Below, in pieces: positions 1-10,444 of a stretch of 64,000 bases of DNA. The position numbers and the translations under genes were made by a program. The notes beneath the pieces were generated by a model. The model was given only the letters and a program-made list of their open reading frames with translations, was not told where the DNA came from and ran no database searches. How positions within the stretch are numbered: position 1 is the stretch's first letter; every line of letters starts with the position of its first letter. The stretch is taken from contig NZ_BMUL01000007.1 in NCBI RefSeq assembly GCF_014650175.1, positions 310,001 to 374,000 of the forward strand, read 5' to 3'. Source of the DNA: Streptomyces termitum (lineage in GTDB: Bacteria; Actinomycetota; Actinomycetes; Streptomycetales; Streptomycetaceae).

Positions 1-228
1 GCCCACCACGCCCCACACGGCGAGGACCTTCGTCAGGCTCGCCACGTCGTAGCGGGTGTCCGGGCGCACCGGCTCGCCCGGCCGGGCCGGGTCCAGGAGG
101 CCGACCGCCCCCGCCGAGCGGACGCCCGCCGCGTCCCCGGCGGCCCACACGGCCCCCGGGCACACGCCGTCCCGGACGGCCCCGGCCAGCAGCCGGGCAT
201 AGGGGGGTGTCCCATCGCGCTCTGGCAC
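1..228 (-). CDS. Serine hydrolase / class C beta-lactamase-like protein (N-terminal fragment)
   Basis: The 3' part of the gene lies beyond the left edge; 76 N-terminal codons are visible. The reading frame starts at GTG 228 with GGAGG six bases upstream. Residues around 63-70 read ASLTKVLA, the SxxK active-site motif of penicillin-recognising serine hydrolases, preceded by the usual RYDVASLTK context of beta-lactamase/EstB/DD-peptidase-like proteins. The nucleophile would be the Ser of SLTK. There is no signal peptide, which favours a cytoplasmic esterase or peptidase-like member over a secreted beta-lactamase. The substrate cannot be predicted. A longer overlapping frame starting at 458 has no family resemblance and is a shadow. 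Confidence 0.75.
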   Translation of the reverse strand, partial: MPERDGTPPYARLLAGAVRDGVCPGAVWAAGDAAGVRSAGAVGLLDPARPGEPVRPDTRYDVASLTKVLAVWGVVG

Positions 229-325
229 GGCACGCCTCCGGCGGCTCGGTGCGGTCCGGGCGGGCCGCACCCCAGGCATGCATGCCCCGGCCCGGCGGGC
301 GGGACACCCGCCGGGGCGCTCCGGG

Positions 326-2065
326 TCAGTTGCAGACGACCTCGTCGCGCGGGGTGTAGTGGGTCTTGAAGGTCTCCCGCTTGACCTCCTGGCCGGCGTT
401 CTTGAAGACCCGGTCGACGGAGATGTCGAAGCCCTGGAGCGGCGCCTGCGCGACGCACTGCTCGCCGCTGCCCTTGATCTTCCTCGGCTGGGTGAGGTGG
501 GTGCGCGGACCGGCCACCGCCTCCACCGAGTCGTACTTCTTCGTGCCGTAGAAGGTGATGGTGATCGAGGTGTCGGTGGCGCTCGCCGCGATGTAGACCG
601 GCTTGTCGGTGTTGTTGCGGAAGCGCTGGTCGAGGCTGCCCCAGGCGACGGTCGCCTCCCGGCCCGCCGGGTAGCGCTCGATGTAGAAGGAGTGGGCGCC
701 GTACTCGACCGGCTCCAGACCGGCGAAGAAGACCGCGTTGAAGACGGTGGTCGCCACCGCCGACACGCCGCCGCCGGGCGCCTCCTGGTAGCGGCCGTCG
801 AGGATCATCGTGCCGTCGACGAAGCCGTTCTCCGGGGTCCGCTCGCCGACCGTCCGGTTGAAGCTCCAGATCTGGCCCGGCTGCACGACGGAGCCGTTGA
901 TCAGCTCGGCGGCCCGGCCGATGTTCACGGTCCGGTAGGGGGCCTTGGGGAAGTTCACCGTGAAGCTGGACATCCGCTCGGTGACGCCGAGCGTGGGCAG
1001 GTTCACCTTGCTGACCCGCGGCTGGGTGACCTTGGTGGCCACGGTCGCCGTCCGGGCGGCCTCCCCGGTACGGGTCAGCAGCGGGTCCACCGCCTCGCCG
1101 AGGGCCTTCGCCGTCACCTCGCGGCCCGCCTTGCCCTCCCGCACGACGACGACCTTGCCGTCCCGCAGGCCGAGGGCGCCCTCCACGGGCGCGCCGGTCA
1201 TGGCGGCGAGCGGACGGGAGACGTCCGGGTCGCGCAGCAGCGCGGCCGGGTCGAGGGAGCCGCGCAGGGTGCCGTTGTCGTTCTTCACCGTCAGGTGGTC
1301 GCTCAGAGTGGCGGCCGATATCCGCAGCTTCTGGTCGCCGACGGCCAGGGTGACCGGGCCGGAGACGGCGGGCTTCGCGTACGCGTCGAGGAAGCGGGTC
1401 ACCTCGGCGGCGGGCAGCTTCGGCTGCGTCACGGCCACCGGCAGGCTCACGGCGGAGGCGCCGGGGGCCGACGGGTAGGCGGCCCGCAGCGCCTCGGCGG
1501 CCTTCCCGGTGTCCAGCTTCTGCCCGGCGACCGGCCGGGTCTCCACGGCCTTCCCGTCCCGGAAGGCGACCGCGCCCTCGGTGACGGCCCGGTCGCTCCG
1601 CTTCGCCAGCGCGGCCACCGCCGCGTCCGTCTTCGCCGGGTCGTGCGCGAGGACCGGCTCGATCGCGCGGTCGCCGGAGGAGAAGAGGCGGCCGATGACG
1701 GTGACGGGATCGCGGGACGGGTCGGCGGCCCGCTCGGCGGTCGCCTCCGCGTCCACGGTCAGCCCGGCGTCGGCCGGGTCCACGCGCTCGGTCTTCCCGC
1801 CGACCGTCACGGAGATCGGCGCGGTCCAGGCGGCCGGGGCCTGCGCCCGCAGCCGCTCGGCGGCCGCGGCGGTGCTCAGCCCGCCTATGTCGACGCCGCC
1901 GACGTGCGTGCCGGCGGATATGTCGTCGCCGGTCGTCGCCAGGCCGGTCGCGTACAGGCCGCCCGCCGCGACGGCGACGACGCCCGCGGCGACGGCGACC
2001 GTCCGCAGCCGTGGGCGGCTTCCGGTGGCGGGCGTCGGGGCATGGTCGGTCCTGGGGCGGGGCAC
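326..2065 (-). CDS. VanW family protein with peptidoglycan-binding-like repeats
   Basis: A 579-residue exported protein. The GTG start at 2065 has GGGAG just upstream. An N-terminal signal/anchor helix (about residues 20-42) follows a short basic segment. Two repeated modules resembling the PG_binding_4 domain occupy roughly 50-330; each carries the pattern DPADAGL / ISAATLSDHL-like. The C-terminal third is a VanW domain with the conserved SSFTVNFPKAPYRTVNIGRA-type opening and a Cys pair near the end (EEQC, EVVC). VanW proteins were first seen next to glycopeptide-resistance genes and are surface proteins of unknown biochemical role. It is divergent from the IclR gene and stands alone, so no operon context helps. 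Confidence 0.88.
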   Translation of the reverse strand: MPRPRTDHAPTPATGSRPRLRTVAVAAGVVAVAAGGLYATGLATTGDDISAGTHVGGVDIGGLSTAAAAERLRAQAPAAWTAPISVTVGGKTERVDPADAGLTVDAEATAERAADPSRDPVTVIGRLFSSGDRAIEPVLAHDPAKTDAAVAALAKRSDRAVTEGAVAFRDGKAVETRPVAGQKLDTGKAAEALRAAYPSAPGASAVSLPVAVTQPKLPAAEVTRFLDAYAKPAVSGPVTLAVGDQKLRISAATLSDHLTVKNDNGTLRGSLDPAALLRDPDVSRPLAAMTGAPVEGALGLRDGKVVVVREGKAGREVTAKALGEAVDPLLTRTGEAARTATVATKVTQPRVSKVNLPTLGVTERMSSFTVNFPKAPYRTVNIGRAAELINGSVVQPGQIWSFNRTVGERTPENGFVDGTMILDGRYQEAPGGGVSAVATTVFNAVFFAGLEPVEYGAHSFYIERYPAGREATVAWGSLDQRFRNNTDKPVYIAASATDTSITITFYGTKKYDSVEAVAGPRTHLTQPRKIKGSGEQCVAQAPLQGFDISVDRVFKNAGQEVKRETFKTHYTPRDEVVCN

Positions 2066-2224
2066 GCGCTCTCCCGGTCGATAGGCGTCAGGGGATCCCG
2101 AAGACGGTACGCCGAAAAAGTGTTAAATGCACATAAGTGAGCTTTGACCTGCGGTGATACGGTCCGGAGCCGCCCCGTCACACGGTGTCCCTACCCCTCG
2201 GGAGCGCCCGGCTACCCTGGTCGG

Positions 2225-3082
2225 ATGCCCGCCGCCGACCCCGCCGACCCCGCCGACCCCGCCGACCCCGCCGACCCCGCCGACCCCGCCGACCCCGCCG
2301 ACCTCTCCGGTCCTTCCGGCCCCGGCTCCGCCGCTTCCGGCGCCGGGCCGCGCTCCGTCGAGCGGGCGCTCGACCTGCTCGACGCCGTGGCCGACGCCGG
2401 ACGGCCGGTCGGCGCCAAGGCCCTGGCCCGCGAACTCGGCTGCGCCCTGTCCACCGTCTACCACCTGGCCGGCCCGCTCCTCGCGCGCGGCCACCTCGTC
2501 CGCACCGCCGGGGGATACGCCCCCGGGCCCCGGGTCCCCGCCCTGCACCGCGCCCACCTCCGCCACCACGGACTCGGCGCCTCCACCGGCGAACTCCTCG
2601 GGCTGCTGCGCCGGGCGACCGGCGCGGAGGCGTACCACACCGCCTACCGCGACGGCCTGATCACCGTCGTCGACACCACCGCCCCCGTCACCGACACCGC
2701 CCACCCCTTCGCGCCCGGCCCGGAGGCCCGCGCCCACGCCACCGCGCACGGCAAGGCGCTGCTCGCCGCGCTGCCGCGCGCCCGGCGCCGCCGCTACCTC
2801 GCCGACCACGGCATGGCCCGCCTCACCGAGCGGACCATCACCGGCGCCGACCGCTTCGAGGCCGAGATGGCGACCGTCCGGGGCCAGGGCTACGCGGTCT
2901 CCCTCGGCGAGGCCGACCTCGCCCACGCCTGCCTCGCCGTCGCCGTGCCCGACCGGGGCGACGGCATCGTGCACGCCCTCTCGGTCTCCCTGCCCACCGC
3001 GGAGTTCGCCCGCCGCCAGGGCGCCGTCCGGGCCGCCCTCGCCCGCGCCGTCCCCGGCTTTCCGGCCCTGCCGGAATCCTGA
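2225..3082 (+). CDS. IclR-family transcriptional regulator
   Basis: A 285-residue protein from ATG 2225. After a low-complexity (Asp-Pro-Ala)7 segment, residues about 40-100 form the winged helix (SVERALDLLDAVADAG, then ARELGCALSTVYHLAGPL) and about 115-275 the IclR effector domain, with ATAHGKALLAALP and GYAVSLGEAD motifs. There is no good ribosome-binding site. A TACCCT hexamer six bases before the ATG would suit a leaderless mRNA, common in Streptomyces. Starts further upstream exist in frame but add no recognisable sequence. The next gene, a small monooxygenase 46 nt downstream, may be co-transcribed. The effector is unknown. Confidence 0.85.
   Translation: MPAADPADPADPADPADPADPADPADLSGPSGPGSAASGAGPRSVERALDLLDAVADAGRPVGAKALARELGCALSTVYHLAGPLLARGHLVRTAGGYAPGPRVPALHRAHLRHHGLGASTGELLGLLRRATGAEAYHTAYRDGLITVVDTTAPVTDTAHPFAPGPEARAHATAHGKALLAALPRARRRRYLADHGMARLTERTITGADRFEAEMATVRGQGYAVSLGEADLAHACLAVAVPDRGDGIVHALSVSLPTAEFARRQGAVRAALARAVPGFPALPES
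2237..2299 (+). repeat. Seven perfect tandem copies of a 9-bp in-frame repeat (GACCCCGCC)
   Basis: Seven identical 9-bp units, followed by a partial GAC, encode (Asp-Pro-Ala)7 directly after the start of the IclR-type regulator. Because the unit is a multiple of three, gain or loss of units keeps the frame. It lies before the DNA-binding domain. Confidence 0.97.
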
Positions 3083-3128
3083 CCGCCCCGGCTGGCCCCG
3101 GCCCGCCCGCCCGGCGCAGCCTGACGGC

Positions 3129-3458
3129 ATGATCTTCATCGCCGTCCGCTTCACCGTCCGCCCCGACCTCGCCGACCAGTGGCTCGACCGGGTCGCCGAC
3201 TTCACCCGCGCCACCCGCGAGGAGCCGGGCAACCTCTTCTTCGACTGGTCGCGCGGGGTCGACGACCCGAACGTCTTCACCCTCCTGGAGGGCTTCGCCG
3301 ACGCCGAGGCCGGCGCCGTCCACGTCGCCTCCGACCACTTCGCCGCCGGGCTCGCCGCCATGGCCGGGGCCGTCGCCGCCACCCCCGAGATCATCAACGT
3401 CGAGGTGCCGCAGCCGGGCTGGGGCCCGATGGCGGAGCTCGCCCCCACCGAGGGCTGA
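3129..3458 (+). CDS. Putative quinol monooxygenase (ABM-domain protein)
   Basis: A 109-residue protein with an antibiotic-biosynthesis-monooxygenase (ABM/YgiN-type) ferredoxin-like fold. It opens FIAVRFTVRPDLADQWL, has EEPGNLFFDWSR in the middle, and continues VFTLLEGFADAEAGAVHVAS, which contains the conserved His-containing segment of this family. Such proteins act as dimers without cofactors and oxidise quinols or similar aromatics, or are simply stress-associated. It lies 46 nt downstream of the IclR-type regulator and may be co-transcribed with it. The substrate is not predictable. Confidence 0.82.
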   Translation: MIFIAVRFTVRPDLADQWLDRVADFTRATREEPGNLFFDWSRGVDDPNVFTLLEGFADAEAGAVHVASDHFAAGLAAMAGAVAATPEIINVEVPQPGWGPMAELAPTEG

Positions 3459-3544
3459 ACCCGCCGGAACCCGCCCGCCCGCCTGATAGGTTCGCCGGAC
3501 AGCGCGGGCGGGCGACGCCCCGGGGCCGAGGGGAGAAGCGGCAC

Positions 3545-4579
3545 ATGGCGGCGAGCGGACGGCGGACCGGCAGGCCCACCCTGGAGGAGGTCGCGGCCCG
3601 CGCGGGCGTCGGCCGGGGCACGGTCTCCCGGGTCATCAACGGCTCGCCCAAGGTGAGCGAACAGGCCAGGGAAGCCGTCGAGCGGGCCGTCGCCGAACTC
3701 GGCTACGTCCCCAACCGCGCCGCCCGCGCCCTCGCCGGAAGCCGCACCGACGCCGTCGCCCTCGTCATCCCCGAGACCGAGGCGCGCCTCTTCGCCGAAC
3801 CGTACTTCCTCGACATCATCCGCGGCGTCAGCGGCGAACTCGCCGCCGCCGACAAGCAGTTGCTGCTCACCCTGATCCGCAGCGACCAGGAGCGGCAGCG
3901 TTTCGAGCAGTACCTCGCCGCCCAGCGCGTCGACGGCGTCCTCCTCGTCTCCGTGCACGCCGACGACCCGCTGCCCGACCAGGTCCGCGCCCTCGGCCTG
4001 CCCGCCGTCCTCAACGGCCGCCGCCGCGAGGACGAACCCGTCGCCTTCGTCGACTCCGACAACACCGGCGCCGGCCGCACCGCCGTCGCCCACCTCGCCG
4101 CCCGGGGCCGCCGCCGGGTCGCCACCATCACCGGTCCGCTCGACATGTACGGCGCCCGCTGCCGCCTCGACGGCTACCGCGAGGGCCTCGCCGAGGCGGG
4201 CCTCGCCCCGGACGAAGCCCTCGTCGCCACCGGCGACTTCACCGAGGAGGGCGGCCGCCGCGCCATGCGCGAACTGCTCGACCGGCGACCCGGCCTGGAC
4301 GCCGTCTTCGCCGCCTCCGACGTCATGGCGGCCGGTGCCCGCGCCGTGCTCCGGGAGGCCGGCCGCACCGTCCCCGACGACGTCGCCCTCGTCGGCGTCG
4401 ACGACTCCGCCGTCGCCCGCCTCATGGACCCGCCGCTCACCAGCGTCCGCCAGCCCATCGAGGAGATGGGCCGCACCATGGCCCGGCTGCTGCTCGCGGA
4501 GATCGCCGCCCCGAGCGAACCCGGCGACCAGCCCCGCCACATGCTCCCCACCGAACTCGTCGTCCGCGCCTCCTCCTGA
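3545..4579 (+). CDS. LacI-family transcriptional regulator
   Basis: A 344-residue protein from ATG 3545, preceded by GGGGAGAAG. Residues about 13-60 are the LacI helix-turn-helix and hinge (TLEEVAARAGVGRGTVSRV and YVPNRAARALAG). The remaining 280 residues form the periplasmic-binding-protein-like effector domain, with VDGVLLVSVH, NTGAGRTAVAHL, ITGPLDMYGARCRLDGY and DSAVARLMDPPLTSV. The frame is open further 5', but that extension has shadow-like Arg-rich composition. There is no sugar operon beside it; the next gene is a membrane phosphatase-like protein in the same direction after about 200 nt, so its target is probably elsewhere. Confidence 0.92.
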   Translation: MAASGRRTGRPTLEEVAARAGVGRGTVSRVINGSPKVSEQAREAVERAVAELGYVPNRAARALAGSRTDAVALVIPETEARLFAEPYFLDIIRGVSGELAAADKQLLLTLIRSDQERQRFEQYLAAQRVDGVLLVSVHADDPLPDQVRALGLPAVLNGRRREDEPVAFVDSDNTGAGRTAVAHLAARGRRRVATITGPLDMYGARCRLDGYREGLAEAGLAPDEALVATGDFTEEGGRRAMRELLDRRPGLDAVFAASDVMAAGARAVLREAGRTVPDDVALVGVDDSAVARLMDPPLTSVRQPIEEMGRTMARLLLAEIAAPSEPGDQPRHMLPTELVVRASS

Positions 4580-4786
4580 CGCCCCCTCCCGGCGCCCCTT
4601 CCGCCCCGTCCGTTCACCCGGCGACGGCATGAGCGGGCCGGCGCGCGTGCGGGGGAGCCGCGACTGACAGGCCGCCACCGGACGGACCGGTCACGACCGG
4701 CCGCCCCGCGCCCCGCCAGCCGACCCGCCGTGTCGTTCGGGTGAATCCAGCGGGCGGCCGCGTCGCCCCTGGGTTCGAATCGGACC

Positions 4787-5857
4787 ATGGCTCCCTACGA
4801 CAGGCTCCGCACCGGCGGCTCCCCGAGACCGCCGAGGGCCGGTGACACCTGGTGGTACGCCGCCGTGGCCGGCGAGGCCGCAGACTCCTTCAGCACCCGG
4901 GTGCGCACCCGCACCCGGCGGGCCTGCCTCGGGGCCGTCCTGCTGCTCACCGTCGTCTACGCCGGCCTCGTGCTCACCGCGACCGGCCGCCGCTGGAGCG
5001 ACGCCGCCGTCACCGGCCGCCGCGCCGACACCAGGGTGGCCGAATTCCTTCGGGACCATCCCTCCCTGGCCGGGGCCGCCACCCTCTCCCTGGTCCTCGC
5101 CTGCGTCCTCCTCGCCGGCCTCGGACTGCTGCGCAAGCGGTACGCGCTCACCGGCGCGGCCGCCGGAGCCGTCGCCGTCTCCCTCGCCGTCGCCGGACTC
5201 CTCCAGGGGTACGCGCCCCGCCCCCCGGCCGCCGACGCCGGAGCCCTGCCGCCCAGCGGCTTCCCCAGCGCCACCGCCACCCTCGCCTTCGGCGTCGCCC
5301 TCGGCCTCGCCCTGGTCACGCCCCGCCGCCCCCGCGGCCTCGTCGTCGGCGCCGCCACCCTGTGGGCCGTCGCCCTCGGCGCGTACTCGGTCGCGGCGGG
5401 CGACCACCGCCCCGGCGACGTGATCGCCGCCGCGCTCCTCGCCCTCGCCGTCCAGTGCGGCCTGATCGCGCTCCTCGCCCGCCGCGGCAAGGTCCGCCCC
5501 GGCCCCCGCCACGGCACCGTCCTGCGGAGCCTGCCGGCCACCCTGCCGCTCGCCCTGCTCGGCGCCGGCGGCCTCGCGGCCGGTTTCCTGCTCCTCGGCG
5601 ACACCCTCGGCCTGCCCGCCACCGCCCCGTACGACCCGGCGGAGCTCCGGCTCGCCCACCGCTGCGGGCAGGCCCTCGCGGCCGGTGTCGGCGCGGCCGC
5701 CGGCCTCGTCCTGCTGGCCCTGGTCCGCCACGTCGACCTGGACGGCGGCCCGGCCCCGTACCGGCTCGGCGGCCCCTTCGTGGAGGACTCCGGAGCCCCC
5801 GAGCAGGGCGAGCTCGTGGGCCCCTTTACGGAGAACCGCGATCACGAGATATCTTGA
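4787..5857 (+). CDS. PAP2-superfamily-like integral membrane protein
   Basis: 356 residues with about seven hydrophobic helices. Two PAP2 (type 2 phosphatidic acid phosphatase) signatures are visible in degenerate form: PPSGFPSATATL near residue 157 in place of PSGH, and GDHRPGDVI near 205 matching the HxxxD catalytic segment. The first Lys/Arg motif is not clear. PAP2 enzymes dephosphorylate lipid phosphates at the membrane. Loss of the PSGH His suggests altered or absent activity. The gene ends only 43 nt before icd, so its 3' end overlaps the icd promoter region or it reads through into icd. Confidence 0.7.
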   Translation: MAPYDRLRTGGSPRPPRAGDTWWYAAVAGEAADSFSTRVRTRTRRACLGAVLLLTVVYAGLVLTATGRRWSDAAVTGRRADTRVAEFLRDHPSLAGAATLSLVLACVLLAGLGLLRKRYALTGAAAGAVAVSLAVAGLLQGYAPRPPAADAGALPPSGFPSATATLAFGVALGLALVTPRRPRGLVVGAATLWAVALGAYSVAAGDHRPGDVIAAALLALAVQCGLIALLARRGKVRPGPRHGTVLRSLPATLPLALLGAGGLAAGFLLLGDTLGLPATAPYDPAELRLAHRCGQALAAGVGAAAGLVLLALVRHVDLDGGPAPYRLGGPFVEDSGAPEQGELVGPFTENRDHEIS

Positions 5858-5872
5858 TGTCGAGCAATCTTG
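5851..5872 (+). promoter_or_regulatory. AT-rich repeat element just upstream of icd
   Basis: In an otherwise GC-rich background, ATCTTG occurs at 5851-5856 and again at 5867-5872, 16 bp apart. The first copy also forms a near-palindrome (CTTGATGTCGAG). It overlaps the last codons of the preceding gene and ends 28 nt before the icd start. Its position suggests a promoter or regulator site for icd. Confidence 0.4.
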
Positions 5873-5900
5873 GATACGCAGACGTGGAGCGGAGCACCTG

Positions 5901-8120
<2,220 letters not shown>

Positions 8121-8139
8121 CCCGGCGCACGACCCCGTA

Positions 8140-8172
8140 CCGCCCCGGCCGGAACGCCTCCGGCCGGGGCGG
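8140..8172 (+). terminator. Intrinsic-type hairpin terminator after icd
   Basis: A perfect 14-bp inverted repeat (8140-8153 with 8159-8172) and a 5-nt loop, 20 nt after the icd stop. It has no T-run, which is usual for Streptomyces hairpin terminators. Confidence 0.85.
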
Positions 8173-8315
8173 TCGCGGTGCGGGCCCCGGCCGGACCCCG
8201 CACCGCCGGAGCACCCCGGCCGGTCCGCCCCGCCGCCGCGCCCCCACCGGAGCGGTTCTCTCCGGAGCCGTCCCGGCGGTGGCGGATACGCCGTCCGGGT
8301 GTGACCCTGGAGGGC

Positions 8316-8606
8316 ATGAGCTGGGCATCTTGGACGACCGCCGGTGTCTACACCGGGCGTGGTGGGGTGCTGACCGTCGAAGGCGGAATCGTCACGGGCG
8401 ACCTGACCGTGCACACGACCTTCGCCGACGGTGAGGCACGCGTGGCCGTGCAGTACAGCGGCGCCTCCGACTGGTTCACCATGTCGGGAAGTCCCGTCCC
8501 CTGTCCCTCGGAGGAGGAGAGCCGCGAACTCCACGACGCCGTCGTGGAGGCCGTACGGGAGGGCGGCGGAGCCGTCGTGCCCCGCCTGCCGCACCCGACC
8601 GTCTAG
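8316..8606 (+). CDS. Conserved hypothetical protein
   Basis: About 96 residues, start uncertain. ATG 8316 has GGAGGG only one base upstream; GTG 8301 in the same frame adds five residues but lacks a clear ribosome-binding site. The protein is acidic, with a beta-rich look (GRGGVLTVEGGIVTGDLTV, then ARVAVQYSGASDWFTM) and an amphipathic C-terminal helix rich in Glu/Arg. No family recognised. It lies alone between icd and the sigma-CAP gene. Confidence 0.6.
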   Translation: MSWASWTTAGVYTGRGGVLTVEGGIVTGDLTVHTTFADGEARVAVQYSGASDWFTMSGSPVPCPSEEESRELHDAVVEAVREGGGAVVPRLPHPTV

Positions 8607-8710
8607 CGTCCCGGGCCCCCGCGGGGCCCCGGCGAAAAGTGTTATCCCTTCCGGTCCCCCGGGTCTCCTCCGGCACGGGGACTCGGACCGGGGACAAGGG
8701 AGCACCATCC

Positions 8711-10402
8711 ATGCACAGCGACGAGCAGCGCACGACCGCCCTCGTGGAGGCGGCGCGCGCGGGCGACCCGCACGCCAGGGAGGAACTGGTGCGCGCCTGC
8801 CTGCCGCTCGTCCACAACGTGGTCGGGCGCGCCCTCGACGGGCACGCCGACACCGACGACGTCGTCCAGGAGACGCTGGTCCGCGCCCTCGACGGGCTCC
8901 CCGGGCTCCGCGACCCGGCCCGCTTCCGCTCCTGGCTCGTCGCCATCGCCATGAACGGGGTCCGCCGCCGCTGGCACGAACGCCGGCAGGCGCCCGTGCC
9001 CGGCCTCGACCGGGCCGCCGACCTCGCCGACCCGGCCGGCGACTTCACCGACCTCACGATCCTCCGCCTCGGCCTGACCGGGCAGCGCCGCGACGTCGCC
9101 CGCGCCACCCGCTGGCTCGACGGCGAGGACGGCGAACTGCTCTCCCTGTGGTGGCTGGAGGCCGCGGGCGAGCTCTCCCGCGCCGACCTCGCCGAGGCCC
9201 TCGGCCTCTCCCCGGCCCACGCCGCCGTCCGCGTCCAGCGGATGAAGGAGCGGCTGGAGACCGGCCGCGCCGTCGTCGGCGCCCTCGACGCCCGGCCGCG
9301 CTGCCCCGAACTGGCCGCGCTCCTCACCCCCTGGGACGGCCGCCCCTCGCCGCTGTGGCGCAAGCGGATCGCCCGCCACCTGCGCGACTGCCCCGGCTGC
9401 GGCACCGGCCGCCGCCGGCTCGCCCCGGTCGAGGGACTCCTCGTCGGCATCGGCCTCGTCCCGCCCCTCGCCGCCGGCCTCCTCGACACCACCGCCCCCG
9501 CCCAGGCCCTCGCGGCCGAACCGGTGGGCTGGACCACGGCCCCGGACCCGGCCCCCGGCACCGGCCCGCACGCACTCTCCGGCCCGGACCCGGCCCCCAT
9601 ACCCCTCTCCGGCCCCGACCCGGCCCCCGTACCCCTCTCCGGTACGGCTCCGGCGCCCGGTGCGGAGCCGATGTCCGGTACGGCTCCGATGCCCGCGGGG
9701 CCGGCGCCCGGGGCCGGCCCCGCGCCCTCCGGCACCGGCCCGGCGGCCGGGCCCGCCGGGCCGTTCTGGACGCCCGGACGGCGGACGGGGGCCGCCGGGG
9801 TCGCGGCCGTCGCCGTGCTCGGGGCGCTCGTGCTGTCGCTCCCCGAGCGGACCGCGCCGGAGGCCCGGCCCGCGCCCGGGCGGCCCTCCCTCGCGCCGCC
9901 CGCCACCACCCCGGTGGCGACCCCCGCGCCGGCCGGCACGCCGCCGCCCGCCCCGGCCACCACGCCCCCGGCCCGGACGGCCGCCGCCCCGTCCCGTACC
10001 GCCACCGCACCGCCGCCGAGCCCGGGGGAGCGGGTGACCGAGCTGGTCAACCGGCTCCGGGCCGAGGCGGGCTGCGCCCCGCTGCGCACCGACCCCCGGC
10101 TGACCGCCGCCGCCCGCGCCTACGCCCGGGACATGGTGGCCCGCGACTCCTACGGCCACGCCGGACCCGGCGGCGAACTCGCGGACGCCCGGATCACCGC
10201 GGCCGGCTACCGCTGGTCCGCCTGGGCGGAGAACCTCGCGGAGGGCCAGCCGACCCCGGCGGCCGTGGTCGACGGCTGGCGGGACGGCGCGGGCCACGAG
10301 CGGAACATGCTGGACTGCTCCTACCGGGACACGGGCGTCGCCACCGTGCCCGGCCCGCGCGGCCCGGTCTGGGTGCAGGAACTGGCCGCCCCGCTCGGCT
10401 GA
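8711..10402 (+). CDS. ECF-type sigma factor fused to a transmembrane segment and a C-terminal CAP domain
   Basis: 563 residues from ATG 8711 (AAGGGAG upstream). Residues about 5-90 match sigma-70 region 2 (ARAGDPHAREELVRACLPLV, DDVVQETLVRALDGL, RFRSWLVAIAMN). Region 4 follows at about 140-185 (ELSRADLAEALGLSPAHAAV, RVQRMKERL). Residues about 215-240 carry HLRDCPGCG, resembling the HxxxCxxC zinc motif of anti-sigma factors. Then come a Pro/Ala/Gly linker with a repeated LSGPDPAP unit, a hydrophobic helix (about 360-380, GVAAVAVLGALVLSL), a second Pro/Thr linker, and a CAP/SCP domain (about 440-563). If membrane-inserted, the sigma part would be cytoplasmic and the CAP domain extracellular. ECF sigma factors with membrane-linked C-terminal extensions are known in Actinobacteria. 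Confidence 0.85.
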   Translation: MHSDEQRTTALVEAARAGDPHAREELVRACLPLVHNVVGRALDGHADTDDVVQETLVRALDGLPGLRDPARFRSWLVAIAMNGVRRRWHERRQAPVPGLDRAADLADPAGDFTDLTILRLGLTGQRRDVARATRWLDGEDGELLSLWWLEAAGELSRADLAEALGLSPAHAAVRVQRMKERLETGRAVVGALDARPRCPELAALLTPWDGRPSPLWRKRIARHLRDCPGCGTGRRRLAPVEGLLVGIGLVPPLAAGLLDTTAPAQALAAEPVGWTTAPDPAPGTGPHALSGPDPAPIPLSGPDPAPVPLSGTAPAPGAEPMSGTAPMPAGPAPGAGPAPSGTGPAAGPAGPFWTPGRRTGAAGVAAVAVLGALVLSLPERTAPEARPAPGRPSLAPPATTPVATPAPAGTPPPAPATTPPARTAAAPSRTATAPPPSPGERVTELVNRLRAEAGCAPLRTDPRLTAAARAYARDMVARDSYGHAGPGGELADARITAAGYRWSAWAENLAEGQPTPAAVVDGWRDGAGHERNMLDCSYRDTGVATVPGPRGPVWVQELAAPLG

Positions 10403-10444
10403 GGGAACCGCCGCGAAGGCCGCCGGGGGCACCCGGCCGGGCGC

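Noticed and set aside
278..2140. 620-codon ORF opposite the VanW gene
   Set aside because: Gly/Arg/Val-rich antisense shadow typical of high-GC coding DNA; the VanW frame has the domain matches.
4765..4786. GGTTCGAATC resembling a tRNA T-loop
   Set aside because: No matching acceptor stem, D-arm or anticodon arm upstream; it is simply the region before the PAP2-like gene start.
9570..9690. Tandem 30-bp-like repeats considered as a mobile or minisatellite element
   Set aside because: They encode the LSGPDPAP linker of the sigma-CAP protein and stay in frame, so they are part of the gene.
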